From the NCBI GenBank assembly GCA_031290395.1, contig JAITNN010000018.1, positions 26,201-90,200 on the forward strand: a stretch of 64,000 bases of DNA, read 5' to 3'. Positions 1 through 9,914 of this stretch are shown here, in pieces. Under the pieces are notes generated by a model, which was not told where the DNA came from, did no database searches, and saw nothing but the letters and a program-made list of their open reading frames with translations. The stretch comes from Mycoplasmataceae bacterium (GTDB taxonomy: Bacteria; Bacillota_I; Bacilli_A; Mycoplasmatales; Mycoplasmoidaceae). The first letter of the stretch is position 1; every line of letters begins with the position of its first letter. The position numbers and the translations under genes are program-made.

Positions 1-56
1 TCATGAATTTCTAATATTGCTTGTTCTAAATAATTAATTTTATATTTTATGTCCAT
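1..56 (-). CDS. RelE/ParE-family toxin, N-terminal fragment
   Basis: The frame opens with ATG at 56 and runs off the left edge of the window, so only about 18 residues are visible. They read MDIKYKINYLEQAILEIHE, which looks like the first beta strand and helix of RelE/ParE mRNA-interferase or gyrase-poison toxins. The start lies inside the end of the antitoxin gene (17-base overlap), the usual arrangement for a co-translated type II toxin-antitoxin pair. The catalytic residues are outside the window, so the toxin subtype cannot be judged. Confidence 0.6.
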   Translation of the reverse strand, partial: MDIKYKINYLEQAILEIH

Positions 57-342
57 ATTTCTTGGCAATGTTCCTAACGCCCTCCATTGCCTCTTCCTTT
101 GAATAATATTTTGCTTTACCTGTCTTACGCAATTCCATATATTCTTTTAATTGATCTTGAATATTTTGATAAATAAAGTCGGGAAGTTCATTAAGATATT
201 GTTCTTCAAAAGCTCTTAGTTCCATAAGAATTGCATAGCCACTACCATTCTTAGTCAAATATATAGGCGCTTTAGCATTTTTGGATTCAAGAACTAACTT
301 ATCCATATTTCTTTGTACTTGTGATGATGGTCGAATTAACAT
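40..342 (-). CDS. Phd/YefM-type antitoxin
   Basis: A 100-residue protein. The N-terminal half (LIRPSSQVQRNMDKLVLE, then PIYLTKNGSGYAILM) has the pattern of the Phd/YefM DNA-binding and dimerisation fold, in which a 'please use, do not place' beta strand follows a short helix. The C-terminal half is charged and probably wraps the toxin. A strong GAGGAG ribosome site lies 5-10 bases before the ATG. It is followed with overlap by a RelE/ParE-like toxin start. By family knowledge the protein should neutralise the toxin and repress its own promoter. The partner is cut by the window edge. Confidence 0.8.
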   Translation of the reverse strand: MLIRPSSQVQRNMDKLVLESKNAKAPIYLTKNGSGYAILMELRAFEEQYLNELPDFIYQNIQDQLKEYMELRKTGKAKYYSKEEAMEGVRNIAKKYGHKI

Positions 343-403
343 ATTTACTCCTCAACTACATAATACATTAATTTAATGAAAATTTACAATAAATTTACAT
401 ATA

Positions 404-1036
404 TTAACTTTGGAAAGTAATTTTGTAGATGGGTTCATTTAAAGCAATGAATTTTTTCTCGTATTCAGTTTGGACATTATTTAATATTTCATTTTTATCT
501 AAATATAAATTTTCTGTTTTATATGTAATATTAAAATGTTTAGATGATTTTAATGATTCTAAAGAATATTCGTAAAGTCCTTGATTATCCGTTTTAAATT
601 CAACTAATTTACCACCTATAAGTAATTCGTGATAAATATCTAGAAAATATTTAGATGTTAATCGATATTTCTCGTGACGCTTTTTAGGTCATGGGTCAGA
701 AAAATTTAAATAAATTTTAGAAATAGAATGTTTCTTAAATCATATTAATAAATTTTTAGCATCATCATTAATGATAAATAAGTTAGTTGGTTTAATGCTT
801 AATGAATCAATCTTTCTCAAAATTTTTAAAACTATGGTTTGATCTTTCTCAATACCAATGTAATTATTAGATGGGTTGTTTATTGCACTTTGAATAATAA
901 AATCACCCTTGCCTGAACCAACCTCTATATATAGAGGATTACCATTAGTGAAATATTTATCATTGGGTTTTTGCAATAATCAACCATAGTTTTTTATCAA
1001 ACTATTAGCATCTTTAATTTTGCGAATTCGGCCCAT
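404..1036 (-). CDS. trmB: tRNA (guanine-N7-)-methyltransferase
   Basis: A 210-residue SAM-dependent enzyme that makes m7G46 in the variable loop of tRNAs. The N terminus MGRIRKIKDANSLIKNYG is typical of TrmB. The SAM-binding motif I reads IEVGSGKGDF (about residues 35-45), and the substrate and catalytic motif reads FSDPWPKKRHEKYRL. Two internal UGA codons are read as Trp, including the W of a conserved position after YG. The start ATG at 1036 lies only four bases after the mgtA stop, so both are likely on one transcript that starts far upstream at the mgtA leader. Length is normal for the family. Confidence 0.95.
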
Positions 1037-1040
1037 AGCT

Positions 1041-3725
1041 CTATAACCAACTATGGAATAATTTAATATAGACAACCTTCGCTAGTTGTGCTGTCACAAT
1101 GTATCCACCAACGATTGCCATTATATATCCGATCATAATGGCGTCGTTTGGTTCTGACAAGGGACTAAAGATTTTCAACCCCGGTGTCAGTGTCAACACA
1201 AATCCGATTAATAAAGTCACTGTCAAAGAAAGCACTACGGGTAATGATGGCATTGTGTTATGGAATGGAAATTTATTGCTACGTAAAATAATGATGACAG
1301 CACTTTGTGTTAATAGGCTTTCCAAAAATCATCCAGTTTGAAATAACCCAACTGCTTGCTCGGTAGTCATTCCAGAAATTTGAGTATGATTCCCTTGTCA
1401 CCCCATCACATAAAACATTACTAAGAATGTTGCAATATCAAATATCGAACTAACTGGTCCTAAGAATAACATAAACTTTAAAATACTCCGAGCATTCCAA
1501 TTTCGTGGTTTGTTATAAAAATCAGAATCCACATTATCTCAAGGCATCGCCATTTGAGCAAAGTCATAAATTAAATTTAATATCAATATTTGTTCAGGTC
1601 TCATTGGTAGAATGCCAAAACGACTCAATCAAATGCTAGCAACTAGCATGCTCAACATATTACCAAAGTTGCTAGAGACCGTCATTTTGATGTATTTAAT
1701 AATGTTGGCATATGTTTTACGTCCTTCAACACAACCGTTGCCTAAAATCGTTAAATCCTTTTCTAGCAAAATGATATCGGCGCTTTCTTTGGCAATATCG
1801 ACTGCTGTGTCTACAGAAATACCAAGATCAGCGACGCGCATAGCAGCAGCATCATTAATACCATCACCCATAAAACCAACAATGTGTTTATTAGTTTTAA
1901 TAGCGAGTACTACTCTAGATTTTTGCTCTGGTGATAATCTTGCAAAGATTGTAATCGCCATTACTTTCTTTTCTAATTCGTCTTGTGACATTTGTTCAAT
2001 ATCACTGCCAAGTAAAATTTTCTTGCCTTTTAAACCAACATGATTACAAACATATTTAGCAACTAAATCATTATCACCAGTTAATACCTTGACTTGCACA
2101 CCACGTTTTTGTAAATCAAGAATCGCTTTACGAGCCGATAGCTTAGGTGGATCAAGCAAAGCAACATAACCGATTAATTTCATTCCATCTTCATCTTTGA
2201 TATTAAAAGGACGATCAGTTGGAAGATTCTTATGGTTAGTGGCAATGGCAATGACTCGCATGCCTTGTTCGTTAAGTAATGCGACAGTCTTTCTAACTTG
2301 ATCACGTAATCTATTATCCAATTTAATAACATCACCTTTATATTCGGCATAGTCGCAAATTGATAGAATCTCCTCTAATGCCCCCTTAGTGATTAATTGT
2401 GTCTTACCATTGGGATCTTTCACGATTACTGACATGCGACGTCGTTGAAAGTCAAATGGAATTTCATCAATTTTATCAAACTGGTTATAAGAATTTTCAA
2501 ATCCTTCTTGCTTAGCCTTATCAATGATGGCTAAATCTAGTAAGTTCTTTAACCCAGTTTGAAAGTAACTGTTTAAATAACCATAGATTAAAACACGGCG
2601 GTCATCTTTACCTTCGACATTAATGTGTCTTTCTAGAACAATCCGATCCTCAGTTAATGTTCCGGTCTTATCAGTACATAAAACATCCATCGCTCCAAAA
2701 TTTTGAATGGAATTAATATTTTTAACAATCGTTTTTTGTTTAGAAAGTCTAAATGCTTCTTTCGCCAGATTGACCGTGACAATCATTGGCAATAATTCAG
2801 GGGTCAATCCCACGGCTAATGCAAGCGTGAAGGTAATACCTTTTAATCAAGAATCTGTACCTTGTCCTAATGCACCTTGTAATACAAAGACAACAATAAC
2901 CATAATGATGGTAGTTATTAGAAGTAATAGGCTTACTGCCTTAATGCCCTTGTCAAAATTAGTTTTTGGTCGTTTCTTTGTGATGGTTCTAGCAATCCTA
3001 CCAAAGAATGTGTTGTTACCAGTATTAAGAACTACGGCTTTGGCTGTACCGGATGAAACTGATGTACCCATGAAACAAAGGTTATTAACTTCTAAGGCGC
3101 TTTGATAATTTTTGTCTTTCAATATACCAGGGATTTTTTCCACTGGTTCAGATTCTCCAGTTAATGCTGATTGAGTGATAAACAAATCTTTAGTGCTTAA
3201 AATCATTAGATCAGCTGGAATCATATCTCCAGCCGCCAAATGAATAATATCACCTGGTACAATTTCGTCAATCGGTTTTTCACTACGTTCGCCATTTCTT
3301 TCGACTGCTGTAGTAGTTTCAATCATATCATTCAATCTTTCGCTAGCACGATCGGAACGAATTTCTTGGAACATTCTAATAAAGCAAGTTAAAAATAAAA
3401 TGCCTAGCACAATTCCAAATGAAAATCAATCGCGAATACCAGGTATTGTTGCGTCTAAAATAGCAATCACCATTAAAATAATGGAAAACGGATTGATAAA
3501 AGCATCAAATAAAGAGTGATACCATTGGTGTTGTTTACGTGTACCCAAAGTGTTTGGGCCATACTTATCACGGTGTTGTTCGTATTGCTCGCTGTTTAGT
3601 CCATTAATAGATGTATTTAATGATTCTAAAATTTCTTCATTGGATTTTTTAGCATCATTTAATAGGCTTTGATTTAATTCTGTAGAAATTTGCGGTAAAC
3701 GCTTTTTCTTTGGTGTTTTTGCCAT
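1041..3725 (-). CDS. mgtA: Magnesium-translocating P-type ATPase (MgtA type, P3B)
   Basis: An 894-residue membrane pump, joined over several UGA (Trp) codons. Motifs in order: TGES in the actuator domain, GLTPELLPMIVT in transmembrane helix 4 (typical of MgtA/MgtB), CTDKTGTLTED with the phosphorylated Asp, VLTGDN, and GDGINDAAAM. The last part holds several hydrophobic helices. By family knowledge it brings Mg2+ into the cell with ATP hydrolysis. I chose ATG at 3725 (MAKTPKKK). An in-frame TTG at 3743 is possible. Neither has a clear ribosome site, which is odd next to the strong sites of the two small leader ORFs upstream and suggests coupled or regulated initiation. trmB follows four bases downstream. 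Confidence 0.95.
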
Positions 3726-3774
3726 ATTGATTTCACGAATCAAATATGTTAGATAGTTATCATTCAGCTAAATA

Positions 3775-3855
3775 TTAATCAATAAGGTGGTTTTCATTAT
3801 TAAAACGCACCGAGTAATACTCATCTGGTTGAGAACTATGTGAACATATATCCAT
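3775..3855 (-). CDS. Possible leader peptide of mgtA (26 residues)
   Basis: A small ORF 49 bases upstream of mgtA on the same strand. It has an AGGTGG ribosome site 6-11 bases before ATG and encodes a polar peptide starting MDICSHSSQPDEYY and ending NENHLID. Its ribosome site and start codon are one arm of an inverted repeat whose other arm is the last codons of the same ORF, so folding would hide its own initiation site. I do not know a homologue. The position fits a regulatory leader peptide for Mg2+ uptake, but coding is inferred only from the ribosome site and frame. Confidence 0.4.
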   Translation of the reverse strand: MDICSHSSQPDEYYSVRFNNENHLID

Positions 3856-3867
3856 GAAAAACCACCT
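3785..3867 (-). promoter_or_regulatory. Inverted repeat in the mgtA leader
   Basis: The plus-strand arm AGGTGGTTTTCAT (3785-3797) is complementary to ATGAAAAACCACCT (3854-3867), apart from one extra A. On the mRNA this gives a stem of about 13 pairs with a loop of 56 bases. It encloses the 26-residue leader ORF and sequesters its Shine-Dalgarno sequence. The position just before a Mg2+ transporter suggests a regulatory structure. I do not recognise the consensus of the known M-box riboswitch in it. Confidence 0.5.
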
Positions 3868-3921
3868 ACTTTCTTTTCATTAATGTAAACATTATAATCA
3901 CTCTTTTGAGAGAATGAATGA

Positions 3922-4062
3922 TTAAGAACAACTATTTGGTTTTTGAAGGAAGAAAAATATTACCTGAAAGTTGATATATTTACTCACCCCGCGGATCCAT
4001 CGGTTATTGCTATATTGCTTGGATAATTTTAGCAAGTCATCAATGCTATGCTTATAATTCAT
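3922..4062 (-). CDS. Small leader ORF, 46 residues
   Basis: Starts at ATG 4062 after a very strong AAGGGAGG site (spacing about 6). The product begins MNYKHSIDDLLKLSKQYS and ends with a hydrophobic/polar tail (FQVIFFFLQKPNSCS). It precedes the 26-residue ORF and mgtA on the same strand. No family is recognised. It could be a leader peptide or a remnant of an older gene. The strong ribosome site argues that it is translated. Confidence 0.4.
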   Translation of the reverse strand: MNYKHSIDDLLKLSKQYSNNRWIRGVSKYINFQVIFFFLQKPNSCS

Positions 4063-4091
4063 TTGTGCCTCCCTTAAAGGCATTTAAGATC

Positions 4092-4113
4092 GCGCCGTTA
4101 TTGGCGCTTTTTT
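4092..4113 (+). terminator. Rho-independent terminator, plus strand
   Basis: GCGCC-GTTATT-GGCGC followed by TTTTTT. It is oriented to stop plus-strand transcription, although all genes to its left are on the minus strand. It may protect the mgtA leader from antisense transcription. Confidence 0.6.
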
Positions 4114-4245
4114 AATTGCTTCTAAATATTAGCATTCACTTAATTAATCCATTCACTTAATTTATTTTTTCTCCAAATAGATGCCTTGGCTTCAACATAG
4201 TTTGCGAATTCCATCATTTTATGTTTTAATTGTCACATGATGCGA

Positions 4246-4267
4246 AGAGAGAGAGAGAGAGAGAGAG
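4246..4267. repeat. (AG)11 dinucleotide tract
   Basis: A pure 22-base AG run about 120 bases upstream of the leucine-rich-repeat gene. On the plus strand it lies in a tiny ORF (ATGATGCGA then Arg-Glu repeats, stop at 4276). On the minus strand it would encode Ser-Leu repeats leading into a 32-residue ORF (4140-4238). It is followed by a small ACGGC/GCCGT hairpin. The rest of the 4116-4385 gap holds these elements, a terminator and no clear gene. Such tracts change length by slipped-strand mispairing. Confidence 0.9.
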
Positions 4268-4303
4268 CCACGGCCTAGCCGTAATCTTTAATTCTCTATC
4301 CAA

Positions 4304-4338
4304 ACAAGATATTAGCTTTTACTAATGTCTTGTTTTTT
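4304..4338 (+). terminator. Rho-independent terminator upstream of the LRR gene
   Basis: ACAAGATATTA (4304-4314) pairs with TAATGTCTTGT (4323-4333), with one T-G pair, and is followed by six T. It lies between the AG tract and the start of the LRR gene, so it could be the end of a short transcript or an attenuator for that gene. Confidence 0.6.
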
Positions 4339-4385
4339 GTTATGTCTTCCACCATAAATGAAGTCATTAAAAAAGAAAGAAAAAT

Positions 4386-6077
4386 ATGAACGCAAGTCAA
4401 GAAACAAAAAATAGAATTCATTACCAAGGTAGTAATAAAAAGAAAACACAATGATGAAAGATCATGTTGAGTTTTGTTATTGGTGGAGGCATTGCATGTG
4501 CTATTGCTTTGCCTATCACTTTAACACAAAGTTGTCATAATAAGGCAAAAAACATGACAGTATTTTATAGTTCCGACCATTATTACTTTACCCAATATGA
4601 TAACAATGTTTTTATTAAAGCACCAGTGATTGAAATACCAAACCATCCAGAATTAAATTTAAGTGATACAAAATTTACAAATGTAAACAATACATTAAAT
4701 AATATACATCTAACTTTAAATCCAACAAATGGAAGTATATACAGTTCTTACCAAAATTTATCTCCATTTGATGATACTCCAATTGAAATCCAAGTTGAAG
4801 GAAACGCAAACGGAGAACATTATGAAACTCAAGTTAATATTAAAATTACATGCGATGATTTAAATACTATATTTGATAGCGATAATTGCTTATCGCCTGA
4901 CAAACCAGAATTTGATGTAATTTTTAGCAGATATGAAGAAGGTACCTTTATTGATAACTATGATTTTTCTACCCTTGCCACAACTCACTATACTTCCATT
5001 GATTTTGGTGCTAATTATTTTGAAGGTTCATTGTTTTCAAACGACCCACCTAAAGAGTTGCAATTTGAAGGTCAAATTAAAGGTATAAAATTTGGAGATG
5101 CAACTTCTGGGCAAACAGGAAAGAGAGTCATTCATGATAGATCTTTTCAGGGTTGTGATGGTATCAATTTAATATGCTTACCGCCTTCACTTACCGCAGT
5201 CTCCATTGGAAATTATGCTTTTTGGGGTTGTTCACATCTATATGGTTTTATTGGAGGCGACTTAAACACTAAGCATTCCGGAGCAACAATTTCATCAATA
5301 TTAGCTGGTACGATTGATTACCCTGCAATTGGAGATAATGCATTTTATGGGTGCAGCTCATTAACTAGTGAATTAATAAGTAACTTAAATTTCAACCCAA
5401 ATGATTTACAGTACATAGAAAACGCTTCCACAAGTTATCTGGAAGGTGCTGGATTAATTAGTGCAAACGGTAAAGATTGAATAAATGGTGGTGGGTTAAT
5501 CGCAGGTGACTTAGGTTCAACCTTAACAAGCATAGATTTCTCAAACATTCCCACAGATAATTTTTCTTTGTTTACAGGTTGTTCGTCATTGACTGCAGTT
5601 AATTTAGCGGCAAATACATCTTTATCATCGTCTGCTGGTAGGACTGGAGATTTTGAGGCGTGCTACAGTTTATTTAATGTTAAGTTACCTTCTACCTATT
5701 CTAACGATATAGCACCTAGCACTTTTCAAGATTGCTATTCATTACAATCATTAAATTCAAACGACGATGATTTGATTGATTTATCTAACTTTAATAACAT
5801 AGGTGGTTATTCTTTCATGGATTGTTCAAACATTTGACACATTAAATTTTCTTCATCTTTAACAACTATAAGCCCTACAGATACTTTTAGCGATGCTGCA
5901 GACCTCAAAATTATCATCATAGATGCAACATCTGCTCCATCTGAAGATGCAGAGATAAATATTTCGTATTTGAACATTTTACACGGGGTTATTATCTACA
6001 CTGGCGATTTAGGAAATGCAATGCTATGAAAAAATGCATTCGGTTTAAATAGTTGAACGTTGGTAGGGGCTGTTTAA
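4386..6077 (+). CDS. BspA-like leucine-rich-repeat surface protein
   Basis: A 563-residue protein. The start ATG 4386 reads MNASQETKNRIHYQ and includes a WW pair encoded by two UGA codons. A hydrophobic segment at residues 27-49 ends in QSC, so it is a secreted protein or lipoprotein with possible acylated Cys50. From about residue 230 it carries LRR_5 (BspA/TpLRR) repeats such as IGNYAFWGCSHL, IGDNAFYGCSSL, FTGCSSLTAVNL and GGYSFMDCSNI. BspA-like proteins mediate adhesion to host or protist surfaces in other organisms. The function here is inferred. It stands alone between an AG tract with a terminator and the infC leader. The ribosome site is weak (GAAAGAAAA). Confidence 0.85.
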
Positions 6078-6121
6078 TAAATAGAAAAGTAGGCATCTCA
6101 AGACATTTTCTTCAACATAAT

Positions 6122-6150
6122 TTGAATAAATAAATATTTTCATATAAAAT
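6122..6150 (+). promoter_or_regulatory. Likely promoter of the infC operon
   Basis: TTGAAT (6122-6127), a 17-base spacer and TAAAAT (6145-6150). It lies about 150 bases before infC, leaving room for a leader RNA. Confidence 0.45.
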
Positions 6151-6159
6151 ACTATCCGT

Positions 6160-6270
6160 ATAAAGAAAGTAGTTGCACAAACTCACCTGATAGATTTAAT
6201 CTATGGGTTGCCAGCTTTAAATACATATGTATTTAAATCTTAAGCATTGTGTTACTAACGCAATGCTTTT
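6160..6270 (+). promoter_or_regulatory. Ribosomal-protein (L20-type) leader with attenuator
   Basis: The infC leader has several hairpins: a TAGAT/ATCTA stem near 6190, a perfect 22-base palindrome at 6216-6237, and a terminator with arms AGCATTG (6243-6249) and CAATGCT (6261-6267) followed by TTTTCTTT. The infC-rpmI-rplT operon of Firmicutes is controlled by L20 binding to such a leader and premature termination. The operon order and terminator support the same scheme here. I did not match it to the covariance model. Confidence 0.6.
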
Positions 6271-6300
6271 CTTTATATAAAAAATTACAATGGAGAAAGA

Positions 6301-6819
6301 ATGGAATATCGACCAATAAATGAAAAAATCTTTGACTCAAAATTACTAGTCATTGATGAAAATGGAACAAAACTAGGAGCTATGGATAAAACAGCTGCCG
6401 TCAGTTTGGCAAGAGAACGAGGTTATGATTTAGTGTTATTTGTACCAGCGAGTAAAACTGGTGGATTAGCAATTGCTAAAATTGTGGATTATGGAAAATT
6501 CACTTACGAACAAAAGATGAAAGAAAAACAATCACGCAAAAATCAAAGTGTGATTAAAGTCAAAGAAGTTAAAGTTCGTCCCCAAATTGGTGATCACGAT
6601 TTAAAATGACGCGCTGATCAAGCAAAGGATTGATTAAATGATAATGCTCAAGTAAAGTTCAAAATCCAAGCTTATGGACGAATTGGCTACAAACCAGAAC
6701 TTATTCAAGAAACATATGATAAATTTCTTGGGCTGTTGGGTGAAACTGCTAAGGTATTAACACCATTAAAAAAATTAACACCGGTTTTATACGAAGCCAC
6801 CATTGTAAAAAATAAATAG
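6301..6819 (+). CDS. infC: Translation initiation factor IF-3
   Basis: A 172-residue protein. The N-terminal domain reads YRPINEKIFDSKLLVIDENG (RPINEKI is typical), followed by a lysine-rich linker and a C-terminal ribosome-binding domain containing VKEVKVRPQIGDHDL. IF-3 binds the 30S subunit and checks the initiator tRNA. Two UGA codons lie after DHDLK. A GGAGAAAG site precedes ATG. It is the first gene of the infC-rpmI-rplT operon, behind the attenuator leader. Confidence 0.97.
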
Positions 6820-6829
6820 GAGAATAATT

Positions 6830-7030
6830 ATGGGAAAAATTAAACATAAAACAAAAAAATCCGCTGCAAAGCGTTTTAAAATTACGGCTAGTGGTAAGAT
6901 TAAAATGAAACATTCACATCGTAGTCACCAAGCGCATAGTAAAACAACAAAACAACGTCGTCAATTACGACATGATACGTTATTAAGCCCAGCCATGGCA
7001 AAACGTCATAAATACACAATACATCGTTAG
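6830..7030 (+). CDS. rpmI: 50S ribosomal protein L35
   Basis: A 66-residue, highly basic protein beginning MGKIKHKTKKSAAKRFKITA, the standard L35 start. It lies between infC and rplT with gaps of about ten bases and an AGGAG site. The C-terminal region keeps the Lys/Arg/His-rich pattern. Normal length. Confidence 0.97.
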   Translation: MGKIKHKTKKSAAKRFKITASGKIKMKHSHRSHQAHSKTTKQRRQLRHDTLLSPAMAKRHKYTIHR

Positions 7031-7039
7031 GAGTTAAAT

Positions 7040-7387
7040 ATGAGAGTTAAAGGTGGATCCACTACAAGACAACGTCGTAAAGCGACAAAGAAACGTGTTG
7101 AAGGTGCATGAGGAACAAAACATACTTCCTTTAAAATTGCCCATCAAACATTATTAAGATCGGCAGATTATGCTTACCGTGACCGTAAGGCACGTAAGCG
7201 TGACTTTCGTAAACTTTGAAATACAAGAATTAATGCTGCTGTAAGAGAATTAGGTTACAACTATTCAACTTTTATTAATGCTTTACACAAAGCTAAAATT
7301 GCTATCAACCGTAAAATGTTGAGTGAACTAGCAATTAATAATCATGAAGAGTTTAAAACATTAGTTGAAACAGTTATGAAAAAATAG
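7040..7387 (+). CDS. rplT: 50S ribosomal protein L20
   Basis: A 115-residue protein beginning [19 protein letters not shown], with the core [15 protein letters not shown] and the C-terminal [11 protein letters not shown]. It contains UGA-encoded Trp at conserved positions (GAW, KLW). L20 is an early assembly protein of the 50S subunit and, by family knowledge, the autoregulator of this operon. TAGGAG between rpmI and rplT gives tight coupling. Confidence 0.97.
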
Positions 7388-7393
7388 TTTGTC

Positions 7394-7888
7394 ATGAAAC
7401 TAGATTTAGATAGTATCTTTGAATCACAAACCATTCTTGATAAAACCGTCCAAACTAAACATGGTGTTAGTTATTCTCGTGTTTACGAAGAATTAAAATT
7501 GGCTTTATTCGTAGAACTAGGGGAACTTGCCAATGAGGTGAGATGTTTTAAATTTTGATCAATCAAAGGACCATCGGAAAAAGGTGTCATTCTTGAAGAA
7601 TATGTTGATGGTATCCATTTTATTTGTTCACTATCTATTGCTAAAAATGCAAGCCATGATTTTTTCATTCCAGATAAGATTGAATTATTAAATAAGGCTG
7701 ATCTTACAATCTGTTTTAACAAACTTTTTAGCCGTATGCCTTCATTAAATGATGCGGTTGGTATTAACAATTGATTTAAAGACTATTTAATGCTTGGTTA
7801 TCATCTTGGTTTTACTTATGATGATATTTACAAAGCATATTTTGCTAAAAACCAAATCAATTTTAAACGTCAAGAGGAAAACTATTAA
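7394..7888 (+). CDS. Dimeric dUTPase (dUTPase_2 / MazG-like)
   Basis: A 164-residue all-alpha protein. EELKLALFVELGELANEVRC (about residues 34-53) and EEYVDGIHFICSLS (about 76-89) match the metal-binding EExxE and ExxD motifs of the dimeric dUTPases related to MazG. The enzyme turns dUTP into dUMP, keeping uracil out of DNA. It starts seven bases after rplT, without a strong ribosome site of its own. Its stop overlaps the next start (TAATG), so it is read with the ribosomal operon. Confidence 0.85.
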
Positions 7889-8577
7889 TGAAACTAAACT
7901 CTGATTATCAAATAGGTCATGCTTATATTGATAATCAAGTGATCATGTATAAGTTGTATGTAAAACATACAAGAAATTCCTACATTCGTGTTACTAGGGA
8001 CAACCAAATTGAAGTTATTGCTTCAACCTATATGTCCAAAGCACAACTTGAATCCTTCATTAATAAATATATTGGCAAGATTTATAAACATACTAAACAA
8101 AGAAATGAAAAACAGCTCATTGATTTAGATCTAAACTACATTCACGTATTTGCTAAAAAATATTTAGTTAAGATTGTGAAGACACAATCCAAGAAATCAT
8201 ATGAATTCGTCGGCAATACCATTTATTTGCATCTTCATAAAGAAAGTGATAGGCTATTGCTAATTAAAAAAATGTATCTTGTTGAAACTGCACCTTATAT
8301 GAAGATAAGATTCACATATTGGGAAAAAACAATGAATCTTAAGGCAACATTGCTATTTAAATGAATGAAATCCAAATGAGGGGTTTGTAATGTAGCTCAT
8401 AAACAAATAACCTTGTCATTACAATTAGCGTCCTATGACAAAAACGTTATTGACTATGTCATTGTTCATGAATTAGCACATTTGGTACATCCAAACCATT
8501 CACCAAAATTTTGGGAACATGTTAGCAAATATATGCCAAATTGAAAACAATTAAGAAATACAATTAATTTAAGATAA
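7888..8577 (+). CDS. YgjP/DUF45-family zinc metallopeptidase
   Basis: A 229-residue protein. The C-terminal part carries VIVHELAHLVHPNHSPKFWE, the zincin HExxH motif followed by the conserved NHSPxFW of the YgjP/DUF45 (M48-like) family. The N-terminal half is a beta-rich region with many Lys and Ile. Substrates of this family are not known. It starts within the TAATG overlap of the dUTPase stop and is followed 26 bases later by tig. Three UGA codons fall in KWMKSKWGVC, the usual 'W(G)SC' region. Confidence 0.85.
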
Positions 8578-8603
8578 AATTATTTACTCTCGCAAGGAAC
8601 CTT

Positions 8604-9914
8604 ATGAAAATCATCAAAGTTGATCAACAAAAAGAACACATTAAATATATTGTGTCAGCCGATAAGGCTGAATGAAAACAATTCCAAGAAAATTCTTACA
8701 AAAATCTTGTTAAGAATTTAAAGTTACCAGGTTTTAGAGCTGGACATGTTCCACCTGAAGTAGCCAAAGGCCAAATTAATCAAGGTGAAATTATGAATGG
8801 TGCTTTAAATAAAACCATTGATAGTAACTATAAATTGTTAGTCCAAGATAAAGATTTTAAGAGTGAAGATCTTATTGAAGATGCTGTATCTATTGACTTA
8901 CAAAAAGTAGATAAAGACACATTAGAAATTATTTATATTTTTGAAAAATACCCAGATGTCACTTTGCCGGATTACAAGAAAATTAAAATTGACTATGTAG
9001 AACCAAAAACTGAAGATAGTGAAGTAGAACACGAAATTAACCATTTCACAAAGCGTGATAACATGTTGATTCCTAAAGATGATGGTGTCGTTTCTAAAGG
9101 TGATATGGTTAATTTTGATTTTAAAGGTTTTATGGATGATAAACCGTTCCCTGGTGGTGAAGCCCAAGATTATGAATTAGAAATTGGTTCTAACAGTTTT
9201 ATTCCTGGTTTTGAAGATCAAATGGTGGGATTAAAAAAAGGTGACAAAAAAACTATTGAAATTACTTTCCCGAAGGACTACCATGCAAAGAACCTCGCTA
9301 ATAAGAAAACCAAATTTGAATTAAAAATTAACGATGTTAAAACAATTCAAAAGCCAAAGTTAGACGAAGAATATCTTGCTCGTTTTAAAATTCCCAACAT
9401 TAAAACCGAACAAGAATTTAGAACGTACTTGCATAAACAAATTCACGAACAAAAAGAATATAAATCTCGTCAGAGTGCAATTGGTAAAATTTCACAATAT
9501 ATCATTGCACATACCAAACTATCTTATATGCCAAAATCTTTAGTTGATTCTGAAATCAAGAGATTAAATGAAGATACCGCCAAACGAGCGACACAAGCCA
9601 ATGTATCTATTGATGATTTCATTGTCAAAAACCTTGGATATAAAAGCAAAACAGATTTTGATAAAGTTATAGAAGACAGTGCCCAAAATAATTTAAAACT
9701 AGTAGTAGCTTTAGAGAAAATTATTGAAGAACTAAAACTAGATGTTTCGCAAAGCGAACTAGATGAACACTTAAGCAAAATGGCTAAAGTTTATAATACG
9801 GATGTTGAATCTATAAAAACTCGTTTCAACAATAATTTTGATGGTATCAGAACATTTATTCTTCAAGAAAAAGTATTTGATAAATTAATTGATTTAAATA
9901 AGGATTCAAAATAA
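8604..9914 (+). CDS. tig: Trigger factor (ribosome-associated chaperone / PPIase)
   Basis: A 436-residue protein. The N-terminal ribosome-binding domain holds the GFRAGHVPPEVAKG loop (the family motif is GFRxGKxP). An FKBP-like domain follows (GDMVNFDFKGFMDDKPFPGG, then FIPGFEDQMVGLKKGDKK), and then an alpha-helical C-terminal chaperone domain. It binds nascent chains at the ribosome exit tunnel. AAGGAA precedes ATG 8604. Its TAA overlaps the ATG of the phase-variable mod gene, so mod may depend on translation coming from tig. Confidence 0.96.

Noticed and set aside
1041..3743. Apparent fragmentation of mgtA, polC, cdsA, smc and others by TGA
   Set aside because: The pieces lie in one frame and TGA falls at Trp positions, so the genome uses UGA as tryptophan. 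These are not pseudogenes.
3775..4062. Identification of the mgtA leader as an M-box
   Set aside because: I could not find the conserved M-box segments by eye. Left as an unclassified leader.
4140..4238. 32-residue minus-strand ORF next to the AG tract
   Set aside because: It has no ribosome site and no recognisable similarity, and may be a remnant. It is mentioned under the repeat only.
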